In this document: positions 1-12,795 of the stretch, one piece after another
Position numbering within the stretch: the first letter of the stretch is position 1
Layout of the letters: every line of letters begins with the position of its first letter
Assembly: GCF_947507565.1 (NCBI RefSeq)
Contig: NC_089182.1
Coordinates: 186,001-250,000 of the forward strand
Direction of reading: 5' to 3'
DNA: 64,000 bases
Source of the DNA: Oscarella lobularis
Lineage: Eukaryota > Porifera > Homoscleromorpha > Homosclerophorida > Oscarellidae
Position numbers and translations under genes: made by a program
Notes under the pieces: model-generated
The model's database searches: none
What the model was told of the DNA's origin: nothing
Seen by the model: the letters and a program-made list of their open reading frames with translations, nothing else

Positions 1-26
1 ACACGAATATACAAGGCGAGTCCACC

Positions 27-54
27 TAAATAAATAAATAAATAAATAAATAAA
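27..54. repeat. (TAAA)n microsatellite in an intron
   Basis: About seven perfect TAAA units lie 17 bp upstream of the acceptor at 70/71. Similar tetranucleotide runs occur at 318-336, 16691-16719, 19490-19514 and 47013-47042. All are inside introns. Confidence 0.85.
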
Positions 55-70
55 AGTCCTTATCCCCCAG

Positions 71-564
71 GTACGGATTTCGACGATTGCTTGAGCCCAA
101 GTGCGCCGATATACTTCAACCCGATATCACGTGGGTCGGAGGCATAACAGAATCAAAACGAATCATTGCCATGGCATCGGCTTACGACGTGCCCATCATT
201 CCTCACGGCTCCAGCGTATTTTCGTATCACTTACAATACGCTTTCACCAATTGCCCTCTAGCTGAATACATCAATCTGAGCCCAAAGGTAAAGAAAACCC
301 TATTAGGGGACTTGTCATTTATTTATTTATTTATTTTTGCTTTAGGCTGATTGCATTGTGCCTTACTTTGGCGGTCTTTTCCCTGATGAGCCACTTCCCC
401 ATGAAGGTTGGATTGATCTCGCCGACGATAAACCTGGATTCGGAGTGACTCTGGACAAGACAAGTCTCCACAGACCGTACTCTCGATCGGAGGAGCACGT
501 CTCCAAACAAAGAAAATTAAACGGAGACAAAAAATCATTAGAAAAACCGCACATGCCGTTCTAA
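71..564 (+). CDS. L-rhamnonate dehydratase-like enolase-superfamily protein (3' end, two exons)
   Basis: This is the C-terminal part of a sugar-acid dehydratase of the mandelate racemase/enolase superfamily; the gene begins left of the window. Exons are 71-287 and 346-564, joined by a 58-bp GT-AG intron in phase 0. The segment DILQPDITWVGGITE carries the barrel-end Asp and the region typical of L-rhamnonate dehydratases. It is followed by VPIIPHGSSV, with the His of the active site, and by PGFGVTLDK near the end. After the family's usual end there is a basic tail of about 25 residues finishing in KPHMPF. Known members dehydrate L-rhamnonate or related acids to 2-keto-3-deoxy acids. The exact substrate cannot be read from this fragment. 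The intron shows that it is a eukaryotic gene and not bacterial contamination. Confidence 0.8.
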
Positions 565-644
565 AAAGACGGTCAGCGAATTAACCTTAAAACTCAGTAC
601 TGTGATTCTTTTAGTAGTTGTTGCATCTGTTTGTGTCATTGCTC

Positions 645-2311
645 TTACTTATGATGTGAAGAAGGAGGAGGAGGAGGCGTTAGCACGTTCAATACCCCCT
701 AGTATTACACACAAAGATACATTGGTACTCCCTTCTATTCTACGTCATACATCTCTCCCAAATGATTCCGCGAAATCGGACGCACTGGCTCCATACTGTA
801 CAGGCACATGACAGACAATCTGTGATGAGTATGACTATCCCTACTCACCTTGCTTTGAACACGCCGATCTGCTCCCTTTTCAACAAGAAAAGAGACGAGG
901 TCCTTGTGACCATTCAGAGACGCTATCTACATGCATATCCCTAATCTATTTAATCATTTCTGATTTTTTCTTCCGAACCATTAGAGCAGTTCGTCCATCG
1001 CTGTCCTTTGCATCGATATCTGCATCGAAAGCGAGAAGAATGCGAGCGATTCCAACGTGTCCCGTCACCGCAGCTGAGATCAACATACACATAATAAATA
1101 ATTAGGAAAAGGACACAAGCCTACCTGTTCTTATAAGAGGCGTCCATCCGGCTCCATCTCGCTCATCAACCTAAACATCATACAAATACCATAAAAAGAA
1201 CGTTGCTAAGATTTTTGCATACAGGAACGCGATCTCGTATCAAATAAGCCACCATGTCTTCTTGACCCCCGTCGACGGCCCAATGGAGAGCCATCGAGCC
1301 GCCCTTGTCTCTGACGTCATAGCGAGCTCCGTGTTCCTTGAGCAATTGGACGACGTTGAGGTGACCGTGATAGCAAGCAATCATGAGGCTGAAGAAACAA
1401 AAGGAATAATACTAGAGAGACTGGTTTCATTGATTCTATAGAGTATACCTCGTTTTTCCACTTCCAGATGTATAATTCACGTCTGCTCCATTTTCCAGCA
1501 GCAACTTGGCAACACTATAAAGAAACATAGAAAATAAAAAAAAAACAATTTACTACTACTAATCACCTTTTGTAGCCTTTTTGAGCGACTGACATCAGAG
1601 CAGAAGATCCATATTTATCCGGTACATCAATAGGAACGTTTCTGTATTACACAGCTAGCAGAAATTCGCTCATTTTCCCCACTCAATCCCTCACCCAGCC
1701 GATACGACTTTCTTCACAGTCTCCATATCCCAATTGAGAACGGCTTTATGCAAATCTTCGCCAGACAAAGGCCGCTCTGTTATTCATCCGGCATAAAATT
1801 AAAAAAATAAAAGTGACATAAACTCTACTCGCTGTCGAAACGATAATTGGTTGACTAAATTCGCTACTTCCGTGCTCATTCGTCACTTGAAGTCGATAGC
1901 GATATTGAGATTGAGGTTCGAGTCCGTCGCTCACGGTACACCACTCGAAAATGCCACTGAATGGAAGAGGGAGCCCCCTTTGAGGATCCCCGCTTTACTC
2001 GTTAGCGTTTCTACCTATAAACGATGCGTTTTCGGCCCGCCGTTGTCACGGACATGCTCTCTTCTTCGACTGTGTACCGAATTTGCTTTTGGAGTCGCGA
2101 CGAGGACGGCGACGGCTGGCGGCGTGGAGGATCGTTCGAATTCCAGTAGAGTTCGATTGTGTGGTGCGTCACTGTTCCCACGAAGGGGGGGTCTGGTTGC
2201 TGAGGCGAACGCTGCAAAAGCGGCGATCCTTTTCGAATAATAAAGCTATCGTGAAGCCATTTAGAGAGCTATGCGTTGCGTCGTACCGCCGTTGGGCCTG
2301 CCGTTGCTCAT
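645..2311 (-). CDS. FANK1: FANK1: fibronectin type III plus ankyrin repeat protein
   Basis: This is a multi-exon gene read on the minus strand. The N-terminal fibronectin type III domain (about 2240-1830) contains PPFVGTVTHHTIELYW and later SDGLEPQSQYRYRLQVT. Ankyrin repeats follow, in exons around 1775-1695, 1640-1570, 1510-1450, 1395-1205, 1170-1125, 1075-985 and 930-860. Clear repeat cores are GSSALMSVAQKGY, SLMIACYHGHLNVVQLL and GGSMALHWAVDGG. The domain order, the VTHHxIELYW signature and the length match FANK1, a protein linked to ciliated and testis cells in vertebrates. The last exons encode a short Pro-rich tail, with the stop at 645-647. The start is inferred: ATG at 2311 plus a 58-bp intron restores frame into the fibronectin exon. 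It converges on the preceding gene, with only 80 bp between the two stops. Confidence 0.88.
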
Positions 2312-2431
2312 TTTTAGGACGTTTAGTTGTCCTAACGCGCGAGGATCGACGTCACTTTGCTTTTAATTAATCGATTAATCAAATATTCGTTAACACAATT
2401 AGCAATAATTTTAGCAGTACGCGATTGACTT

Positions 2432-4045
2432 TTAGAGCAATGCAATGCCGCAAGAATGACGATATTTTCCACGTAGTTTTGGTAGTCTAGGTCCTTCATT
2501 CCATGTCATCATTCGAAAATCCAACCAACTGAAACTCTGACAATAAAAAGTCCCAAGACGTTCACCAACAGCATATAACTTCGTATCATCAGAGACAACG
2601 TCAAGTGGACTCAAATCACTCTTCGCAGCACAACCACTCCACTTGCCCACTCTCGAGTCGAAGATATCAACATTACCCCGCTTACCTACGTGATAGAGAC
2701 ATTGTTCCTTTACAACGTTAGCGCCGTTCCATAAGTCATAGCCCAGAAAGCGATGATCATGACTACAGCATCCCAAAACAGGATCATAAGCATATGCTTC
2801 CTGATCCAGATATGCCAAAAAGACGAGCACCTGTCCGTTCATCGATAAAACGCCCTCAATATTTGTAACAGGACATCGTAAGTAATCGGGAAGCTCAATT
2901 TCCTGCCATACATTAGCACGAGGATCATAGCGCTCGCCAGCATAACTACCAAAAGCGTATATGGATCCGCAGCACTCCGCATAGGCGTTTCCCTTTCGAG
3001 CTTTTATCATATTTGGAACGTCCATAATCCAACGCCCTTCGCCTGCATCGTATCTCTCGACCGTCGCGCCTGAATTCCCCGTCGAGCCGCCCAAAACGTA
3101 GACGCTATCGCCGAGACTAACGACGCCCATTTCAGTGCGGCTTATGTTCAGTGGCGCAAATTTTATCCACTCGTTTCTTATTGGGCAATAGGACTCAACC
3201 CTGCTGTGCTCTTTGCTAGTAGTACTTCCGCGAATAGCCAATAGAGGAGATTTTCTTCCTATTCGAATAGCTTCGGACGACGTTCTGACACAGTTTCTTA
3301 TGAAACGAGCACTGGCGTAATTTTCCCATCGTGTCAAGCTCTCGACGTCCGCTTCGGACAGAAAATAAAATCGGGTTGACTCCAAAAGCGTCGTCAAGGC
3401 GTCGCCACGATTTTTTAAATCGTAATTAATCCACTTTTCGATTATGGATATCACTTCCGATTCAGACTTGACGGCTAAATCATCCAATGATAATATTTGA
3501 GCGAGAACGTCGGCGGGTAGACTCAAAAAATCCTCGTCATCTGTCATTTTGGTGAGGTGAAATGCAACGCAACGATATGAAATCGTTTTCAATTCTTTGC
3601 AGTCGTACTGATCGGCGATTTTGGCCCACAAAAGGCAATTCGTCTCATTCACGCGTTCGATGAGAGCCCTCTCGCAAAATCCGACGACTTCGCCTAGTTG
3701 AAATAGATGCGCGCCCAGAAAAATCGCTTCGGCGTTCGACGTAGTGATGTGGATTATTCCCGTGTAGCAAAAGTCGACGAGAGACTTGAGGGGCTCCGGT
3801 TCGATGTCGGGAAGTCGGACGATCGATTCGCGACTTTCCAGCATGCCGCTTGTGAACATCGCTTCGAAATAAGGGCTTGCGATCGCGAGAACGAGTCGAT
3901 GGGCTGGAATGCGGACTTCGCCAGCGCACGGCAAAAGAACGACGTCGCAGAGCGTTTCCGATGAGCGAAACGTGTTCATAGTCGAGAAGCACGTCGTTTT
4001 GTGCGTTAGAGACTTGCAGGTCCGTTCGTACGATTCCGTAGACAT
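2432..4045 (-). CDS. BTB-BACK-Kelch (KLHL-type) protein, single exon
   Basis: This is an uninterrupted frame of 537 residues from the ATG at 4045. The BTB domain lies at about residues 20-130 (SETLCDVVLLPCAGEVRIPAHRLVLA, then SPYFEAMFTSGM). A BACK domain follows at about 140-240, then degenerate Kelch repeats at about 275-520 (SVYVLGGSTGN, KLYAVGERLG). Proteins of this plan act as substrate adaptors for Cullin-3 ubiquitin ligases. No closer orthologue is evident, and the Kelch blades are weakly conserved. The frame stays open upstream to 4270, but that extension is antisense to the first exon of PRMT3. Its Ser run is the reverse complement of the PRMT3 Glu run, so 4045 is the better start. 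It has no introns, unlike most of its neighbours. Confidence 0.85.
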   Translation of the reverse strand: MSTESYERTCKSLTHKTTCFSTMNTFRSSETLCDVVLLPCAGEVRIPAHRLVLAIASPYFEAMFTSGMLESRESIVRLPDIEPEPLKSLVDFCYTGIIHITTSNAEAIFLGAHLFQLGEVVGFCERALIERVNETNCLLWAKIADQYDCKELKTISYRCVAFHLTKMTDDEDFLSLPADVLAQILSLDDLAVKSESEVISIIEKWINYDLKNRGDALTTLLESTRFYFLSEADVESLTRWENYASARFIRNCVRTSSEAIRIGRKSPLLAIRGSTTSKEHSRVESYCPIRNEWIKFAPLNISRTEMGVVSLGDSVYVLGGSTGNSGATVERYDAGEGRWIMDVPNMIKARKGNAYAECCGSIYAFGSYAGERYDPRANVWQEIELPDYLRCPVTNIEGVLSMNGQVLVFLAYLDQEAYAYDPVLGCCSHDHRFLGYDLWNGANVVKEQCLYHVGKRGNVDIFDSRVGKWSGCAAKSDLSPLDVVSDDTKLYAVGERLGTFYCQSFSWLDFRMMTWNEGPRLPKLRGKYRHSCGIALL

Positions 4046-4091
4046 TTTTTGAAGACGCGTGCTGTTCCTGCGCACTGGAAGACCTTCCCGT
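4046..4091. promoter_or_regulatory. 46-bp gap between divergent start codons (KLHL and PRMT3)
   Basis: The KLHL ATG (minus strand, 4045-4043) and the PRMT3 ATG (plus strand, 4092-4094) face away from each other across 46 bp. This gap is too short to hold both 5' leaders and a separate promoter each. The core promoter must be shared, or it must overlap coding sequence. Confidence 0.6.
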
Positions 4092-6404
<2,313 letters not shown>

Positions 6405-6456
6405 CGTATATTTCATTGACGGACAACAGCACATGCACATTGTGTAAGGGATTAAT

Positions 6457-9123
6457 CTAGATTTGCTCTCCTGTTTTACCAGCTTTTCCTGTCCTTTTCA
6501 TTCGCTCAACTCGACGTTGTCGTCGTTGTTCACGTTCCAGTCGCCTGGTACTTTTTATTTGCTCAAGTCGATGACGCAATTGTTGTCGCGATTGTTGTTG
6601 TCGCGGTTGTTGTTGTCGCGGTTGTTGTTGTCGCGGTTGTTGTAGTGACAGCTTTTCTTCATAATCTTCGAGGCAGAGGAGACTCGGACTGATGACAGTT
6701 ACCTATAAAAAGAATAAGTGGCCTCTTGTAATAGCTTTCACATTAGGATTACTGGAGTACGTAAGGTACCAGCATTAGGCAGCTAGTAGAGTCTTATAGT
6801 TATACTATTTCCCTCTCAGTGCAACAAGGACTCATGCAACCGCTCGCTCAGCTGTTATACAGTAGGTACCCAACATCCAGTTTTCTATGTAGTTGCACCA
6901 CTACCCTTTGCTAGGTACAGCATGCCAAACAGTATCATTAAATTACGGTCGAGCCTCTAGTTTAGAAGCTATTACGGTTTTTAACATATACAGTACATGT
7001 ATTTCTAACCGTGTAGCTCGAAATAATTTCACGAAACGAATCCCGGCTGTCTTCAATTGCAATTTTAACGATGTCTTGAATGAACTTTGAAGGTGACGGT
7101 TCAATTCCAAGAATAGCAGCAGACCTGTTTAAAAACTTGCTCAACGGCAGAAAGATTGCAAAAGTTCTACCTTCGAGACTCTGATGATTCGACTTCACAT
7201 GCGCCAAAACGTCCTCCGTTAATGTATCTCCTCACGAAGGATGCGTGACAAAGTACTTCGCAAGTTGCTCTAATTGTGTCATCCAGTCTGTAACTGCGTT
7301 CAATCTTCTTCACAACAGTTGATGTCCCTAAAGAAATACGCTGTAAACATAAAATCTTCTTCCTAATCCAAAGTAGTCACATCTCTTGATAAAGTCATCA
7401 ATGCCACGATTCTTTTCAAGCCCTATTTGACAGTACTTCTCTTCTAGTGCTTCAGCGAATCGTCCTAAACATACAAATTGAACCTACTTTGTGAACAAAA
7501 TACTACTTACGAAGACGAGATGAAATGTCAATTAGCAAATTCTCTTCCGAAACATACGTGAGTGTCAGAGGGCAATCATTTACTTCCTGTTCATTTAAAT
7601 CATGAATTTTCACAACAACTGTTCCAGGCTGCTCCTTCGCTACAGTACGCGTGAGCTCTTTAAAAAATAAAATCTGTAATAAACAGTAAAGTATTACGTG
7701 GCGCTTTGATTGTCAAGCAAGGCTGTCCAGCCCAAGACATTTCACACACAGCCTCTATCCTCCCCATCCCGTCGGGAAATGTCACCCAATACGTAGTATC
7801 TTCTTGCAGTGTAGAGCAAATAACTGTAACATTATCCCCCTAAACAACAAAGCAAATCCAACATCAAGTGCACCTACAAAACGTCACGCTATTGCACCTG
7901 CAAAGACGACTCGTTTGGTTTAATATAGCAGGTAGACGACGATACTGTTGCTGCTGCCAAACAGTGTACAAAAATTCTGGTTTAGCCCCTACACGGCGAT
8001 AATAATACCGTACATGCGTCTTTCAGTGCTGTTTCTTGCACATCATTTTCTGTTTCGATGCCAGAATCTACACCAAAAACCTTTTAGTGCATCCTGATTT
8101 AAAAAATGAACGCCTCCGAGTCGGTGCGCCACCTAATCTCATAGTTTCTCCTGTTTGAGTCGCCACATCACTAACGAACGGAAGGCTAAATACTAGCCCT
8201 ACAGTACTGCGTTTCTCTCACCCTTCTTGAAGTTCCGGAAGTGGCAGGTGCTCAAGTTCTGAAAGAAGGCACGGCCATATAAATGGCTCCTGTGATTCCC
8301 ACCCGGAAGACTCATCTCCTATTTTAGCATTCATGGACGGTGCAGTTAAAAGCTGAATGTCTGCAACACCAACTGCGTTTTTCTCGCCTTTCAGGGAGAA
8401 CACAGCTACTCACTTTGTGACGAAGAAAGATTCTCACCATCCACTGGCTCTTGAGATTCATACCCGGAAGTTCCCTCTCCTGTTTCAGCACTAATGAACA
8501 ATGCAGTTGAGGCCTGAATGCCAGCGTCTACAGCACACCAACTGCGTTTTTATTGCCTTACAAGGAGAAACAGGTACTCACTTTGTGATGAAGAAGGATC
8601 CTCACTTTCCACTGGCTCTTGAGATTCGTACCCAGAAAATTCCTTGGAGGGACAAAAACATAAAAGAAGCCAACCGAAGAGGAGCACTCTGTAATACTTG
8701 TCTCTTTGAGCAAGACACAGGCGAAAGCGACTTCCTTTTGCGTTGAAAATCGTTAGATGACTTGCCGCTTTTTTGGAGCACGTAATGATCATCGTACAGT
8801 TTGAGTACGATTTCGTACGTAGGAGGACTACCGTTGACTTTCTCATGGTGAACAGCAATGCGCTGATCAAGGTACGAAAAATACTCCTGTCGCTTTCCAT
8901 CTCGATGCTGCCTGTTGAACTCGTTGATGACCGCTTTGCGATCGTTAATCCGCAGCTGCATCGTCATTCCTTGTTCATCTGACGCCGTTGTAGCGACGGA
9001 GAACGCATCAGGAGTTGACTGAAGCATCCCGGCTAGAAACTCGGCAACTTTTTCATTAGGGCGCTTTCCGAAGGGCGAGTTTACGCCCCTGAGAGCGTCA
9101 ATAAGGATGTTATTCGCCGACAT
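6457..9123 (-). CDS. Uncharacterised multi-exon protein with a triplicated exon and Gln/Arg-rich C-terminus
   Basis: I do not recognise this family. The first exon (9123 to about 8713) encodes MSANNILIDALRGVNSPFGK and about 130 more residues, including a DDHYVLQKSGKSS segment. Three related Ser/Glu-rich exons follow, sharing SGYESQEP, SGYESQEP and SGWESQEP. Further exons encode SGIETENDVQETALKDAC and GDNVTVICSTLQEDTTYW, continuing to MSWAGQPCLTIKAP. Another encodes PGTVVVKIHDLNEQEV, ending ENLLIDISSR; by eye this has an Ig/IPT-like beta pattern, which is only inference. The next exons encode RFAEALEEKYCQIG and DTLTEDVLAHVKSNHQ. The last exon (6703-6457) has Gln-Gln-Gln-Pro-Arg repeats and a strongly basic end. 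Whether the exons below 7100 belong to the same transcript is uncertain. Its 3' end lies 52 bp from PRMT3's. Confidence 0.55.
6586..6645. repeat. 15-bp tandem repeat encoding QQQPR units
   Basis: About four copies of a 15-bp unit (TTGTTGTTGTCGCGG on the plus strand) lie in frame in the last exon of the minus-strand gene. They encode (Q-Q-Q-P/S-R)n. It is likely length-polymorphic. Confidence 0.8.
8222..8642 (-). repeat. Tandem exon triplication within the uncharacterised gene
   Basis: Three exons at 8642-8582, 8527-8414 and 8360-8222 share the core S-G-Y/W-E-S-Q-E-P. Copies 1 and 2 share the end SSSQ and an identical donor context. The intron pieces between them (CGCAGTTGGTGT...) are also duplicated. 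All join in the same phase (1), so each unit can be added or lost without a frameshift. Confidence 0.8.
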
Positions 9124-9197
9124 GGCGGTTCATTGTCTATCGAACCGAGGCGACGACGCAACTGCGCAGTGCACAAAACAACCACGCTTGTGTAAAG

Positions 9198-9386
9198 CAG
9201 TTAGAAGACTGGAGTTCTAAGTCACGTGATAAACTTAGAAGTCCAGACTTCCAACTGCGCGCGTGCACTATGACGTGAGGGACTCTCGGGAGGGGCCTAG
9301 GGAGGAGGGCCCGCCAATTCCTTTCCCGCTGGGCACGTGTACTACGAAGTCTGGACTCCAAAGTGCCAACTCTAGAGTTCTAACTG
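9198..9386. repeat. Imperfect foldback repeat upstream of the TATA-driven ORF
   Basis: The element begins CAGTTAGAA and ends TTCTAACTG, a 9-bp terminal inverted match. Inside are further copies, in both orientations, of GAAGTCTGGACTCCA-like sequence. It could be a short MITE-like element or a paired regulatory repeat. No target-site duplication was established. Confidence 0.4.
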
Positions 9387-9404
9387 ACACACCCAAACCG
9401 CTAC

Positions 9405-9412
9405 TATAAAAG
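9405..9412 (+). promoter_or_regulatory. TATA box (TATAAAAG)
   Basis: A consensus TATAAAAG stands 39 bp upstream of the ATG at 9451. That would place initiation near 9435-9440 with a very short leader. Confidence 0.55.
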
Positions 9413-9450
9413 CAACGCTCACTGTGCAAACGTGCTCATTTGTTCCTACC

Positions 9451-9945
9451 ATGGCCATTGCTTACACCTCAACACCCCGTAGTCCGATTCAACAGCAAAT
9501 CAAACCACGACAGCCAATAATAAAGGCCAAAAATTGCGTTATTCGAGTGAAAAGTCGGTTCCCCACTAACCCAAGGCATGCATGCTGCACAAGTCCGAGT
9601 CAGTGTATCCTAGATGTATGTGTTCATCATCCTGCTAACTATTCTCTACCAGAGAACATCAATCATCAACTAGAACAAGCCCTACTAATCAACAAAAGGC
9701 GAAGCAAGCTCTATCAATTCCTTGCTACCCAGCTCGAGTCTGGAATTTTCGTTCAAGCCAGAAACCTGACCCAAACGACAGCCGAGCTGGTCGTCCTTAA
9801 TCCCATCGCTCTCAGTAAAGAATGGGAAAAATTCGTGCCACAAAAACCGAAACCCCCTGGCTACTTCCTCCGAAGAGTGCTGGGGAAACAGTGCAAGAAA
9901 CTTCCAAGTAGCCCATACCAGCCATCATTTCAAATAAACTTTTAG
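9451..9945 (+). CDS. Uncharacterised single-exon protein, 164 aa
   Basis: I recognise no family. The frame runs from MAIAYTSTPRSPIQQQIK to the stop TAG at 9943-9945. It is basic and Pro-rich, has a Cys cluster (HACCTSPSQCILDVCVHH) and a middle stretch likely to be helical (NHQLEQALLINKRRSKLYQF), and ends in PYQPSFQINF. There is no signal peptide, membrane segment or visible intron. It sits behind a good TATA box. An ATG-less extension of the frame back to 9424 exists, but it begins before a plausible leader. It could be a lineage-specific gene. Coding status rests only on frame length and promoter context. Confidence 0.45.
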   Translation: MAIAYTSTPRSPIQQQIKPRQPIIKAKNCVIRVKSRFPTNPRHACCTSPSQCILDVCVHHPANYSLPENINHQLEQALLINKRRSKLYQFLATQLESGIFVQARNLTQTTAELVVLNPIALSKEWEKFVPQKPKPPGYFLRRVLGKQCKKLPSSPYQPSFQINF

Positions 9946-10042
9946 AACTGACTACTGTTTGTGTCCGCTCACTATTATGAATTCATTATTGCATGTGAAC
10001 GCAAATACAGATCCGGGACAGCAACCCGTAGTACGAGTAGAA

Positions 10043-11316
10043 ATGACTCTATTTTACGCTCGCACAACCATACGTCCTCCTCTCTTCTCAATCTACGCCT
10101 TCTTTAAACGTTTCTATGCAACGGCAATCCGCAGCGACTCGTACGCGAGCAGATATCGCGAGGAACAGGCACTAAGCGAAGACGCCGAGAAATGCAACGC
10201 AGCCAAAGCCGACCCAAACGCCCGCATCCTCCTATTCTACAACCTCAAACCCCTACTAATAAAACTCAGGGAATACACCAGCGTAACAAAGTGGCATCTA
10301 TACAAAGGCGATGAATAGATATCCTGTTAGGGAGAGACTATTAATTAATGTCTCTTCTAGATATCGTCCAGATGGACATTATAGCCAAATCCGAGGCGTA
10401 CAAAACGCGCATAGGAGAGAGCGTTTTTGTTGGCCTCTCGGACGAAGGTCACCCCATGTTTGCAGCCGAGCTGACAGCAAACAAGGAGAACGCGACCAGA
10501 GAGGAGACAGAAAAATTCGAGAAACGACTGGGAGGCTATTTCAACAGCATACAAGTTCCCATCGTTTCAGAGCCCACAAGACAATGGAGCTCATTAGCAA
10601 TACGGGTAAAAGATAGCAAGAAAATTTCAAAAAGACTCTATAGTCTTCGGTTTTCTAAGGCCTACTCGTTGCTAAGGTGGAATCGAGAGCACTGCTATTC
10701 TAGTCGAAGTGGACAGAGAACAGAACGACTGACGTCAGGACACGTGCAAAAATGCCCGTCCACAGACGAGACATTTTATCCCCAGGTCATTAATTAAATT
10801 AATTAATTAATAAAAATATTCGCTATGTTTTTTCTTACATAGATCTCACCTATTGTGATTGTTCTTCTTACGCACGAGGATCGATGCCTTCTCGTTCGCC
10901 AGTCGCGCTTTCCTCCGCGTATGTACAGCGCCGTCGCCGGTTTTTGCAACGTCGGCGAATCGATCGAGGATGCGGCGCGACGCGAGCTCGCCGAAGAAGT
11001 TGGACTTTGCGCGAAGAGCGTGCGCTACGTGGGGAGCGAAAGCTGGCCCGCCCCCGTGCCGCAAATCATGCTCGGATGCGTTGCGGCGCTCGACGCCGAC
11101 GTCACGCCCTTTTCCGAGTCTATCGATATCGACGAAAAGGAGATCGAGACGGCAAAGTGGTTTCGAAGGGACGAAATCGCCGCTGTGCTGAGAAATCCGT
11201 GGGGTGGAGTCGACGAGACGCGTGCGATAAATATCCGGGTTCCGCCGAAATTTGCTGTAGGTAATTTGCTGTTGAGAGAGTGGGTGAGAGAGGGCGCCCA
11301 AAAGCGTTTTTTATAA
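10043..11316 (+). CDS. NUDT13: NUDT13-type Nudix hydrolase (probably mitochondrial)
   Basis: This is an NAD(P)H-pyrophosphatase-like Nudix protein. The N-terminus (MTLFYARTTIRPP...FKRFYATA) has no acidic residues and is rich in Arg, Ser and aromatics, like a mitochondrial presequence; an in-frame ATG at 9977 is the alternative start. The regulatory region contains ARILLFYNLKPLL and GESVFVGLSDEG. The degenerate zinc-ribbon segment reads HCYSSRSGQRTERL and ends in FYPQ, with paired Cys lost as in other NUDT13 proteins. The Nudix box at about 10945-11013, GFCNVGESIEDAARRELAEE followed by VGL, fits GX5EX7REUXEEXGU exactly. Introns lie at about 10606-10660 and 10793-10841. The first junction, between 10308 and 10357, has no in-phase GT donor; see findings. 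The stop is at 11314-11316. Confidence 0.87.
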
Positions 11317-11485
11317 ACAGAAGATGCTAAAACTTGTAGTAACTTCACCCATACAAAAATAATGTCCAGCATTGAAACTGGTTATGATAACCAGACGGTA
11401 ATATATGAGTAAGACAAAGGGGGGAAAAATACGAAATATTTACAATCTTCTCGAAGAGACCCTTTACGCACCGCTGACAACGCTA

Positions 11486-12795
11486 CTACGTAGCACGTAG
11501 AACCTTACACACGTCGTCGACTGCGTTTAGACCCTCGAAAAACGGTATGAGCTCGAGCAGCTCGCGATCTTCGGGGTCCTCGAACCACGAGGCTACGGGA
11601 ACCTGCACGAAACGCCAAATAGGAAAACGAGTAAATAATCACGTGTGCGCGCGCGACATACCGCGTTGTCGGGGTGAAAAAGATACGACGCGGGCGAGTT
11701 ATCGAGGATGATCGTCGACTTGAGAGGCCGTCCGAGTTTACTTAGATCCTAAATCAATGCTTTTAAAAAAAAAATGGGGCCCCATTCGGGGGTTCCGTTA
11801 CGCACCTTTACGTAATTGCCGCGATGGTAGACGCACGCCTCGCGAAATAAGCGCGCGCGAAAGCAGCCGTACTTATCGAGTAGATCGGTCACAGGATCGG
11901 CGTACTAAACACAGAACAGAACGCCTATCGGGAGAGAAACCCGATCTCATTCATCGCATACCTTAGCGAGACTAGCCGTAAATAAAACGCATTCGTACAA
12001 TTCGGCCATACGTTTCAAAAACTCGTCGACGTAGGGCCGTTTGAGCACGTACACCTTGGGAGCGCGCGAGAAAAGGGAAGGGAACCACTAACACGCCGCA
12101 GCTAAACAAACGGAAGACGATATCACCTGATGAACGGTACCGTCGATTTCGACGGGTACGACAAAATCTGCATTGTGAACCGGCTTGTCGATAGAGGGAA
12201 AAAAATGACTTAGGTATAGTGTCTTCGCACGTACGAGTCTCTCCCTACCTTGAACGAACTGTGAACGAGCGTTTCGTCGAGATCGATCACTAGACACTTC
12301 TTGCTTTTGTCCCGCACTTCCGGCAGAAGAAATTTGCCCTGATGATTCACCTAAGAAAAGGAGCGCGCGTAGAGTCGCGAACCGGAAAGAAAAATCGACA
12401 GCGGGGAGAAGCCACACTGGAGAGAGAACTCTCTCGGAGAGAGCGTGGGAACTTCCCGTAAAGAACGAACCCCGCCTCCTTCTAATCTGAGCGCGCAAGA
12501 AAGCCGTTGGGATAGAGAGACTCACCTTAGGCGACGGCGGCGTTTCGGTGAAGGACGACGTACGTTTCCGGCCGCCAAAGCAGCAAAGAAGCGCCGATAG
12601 GAAACCGCTCTTACGCGATCGAGCCGGCGCCGCGTCAGCGCTCACGTTGACGCTGCCTGCGAGCGAAGAAAATTAGCAACACGAGCGCGCGGGCGTCGAG
12701 GCGCCTCGTCGTTTTATTTATAACGTACCGTTCAGAGCGGTGGGGAATCCGTGCAACGGTTCGTCCTCTTTTGATACCTGCGTTATCACGTCCAT
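11486..12795 (-). CDS. CTDSPL: CTD small phosphatase (CTDSP1/2/L type)
   Basis: This is an SCP-family phosphatase of the HAD fold that removes phosphate from Ser5 of the RNA polymerase II CTD and from SMADs. It starts [18 protein letters not shown] at 12795; the intron at about 12727-12670 joins in phase to [17 protein letters not shown]. Next comes [11 protein letters not shown], a possible palmitoylated Cys pair. The catalytic motif [16 protein letters not shown] spans about 12310-12250, with nucleophile and acid/base Asp in DLDET. Downstream exons give [64 protein letters not shown] and [18 protein letters not shown], all strongly conserved. It ends [11 protein letters not shown] at 11486. 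The paralogue symbol is approximate, since one sponge gene probably stands for the vertebrate group. Confidence 0.92.

Noticed and set aside
71-564. Bacterial origin or contamination for the sugar-acid dehydratase
   Set aside because: The fragment contains a phase-0 GT-AG intron and is joined to clear animal genes. Ancient transfer is possible but cannot be judged from this piece.
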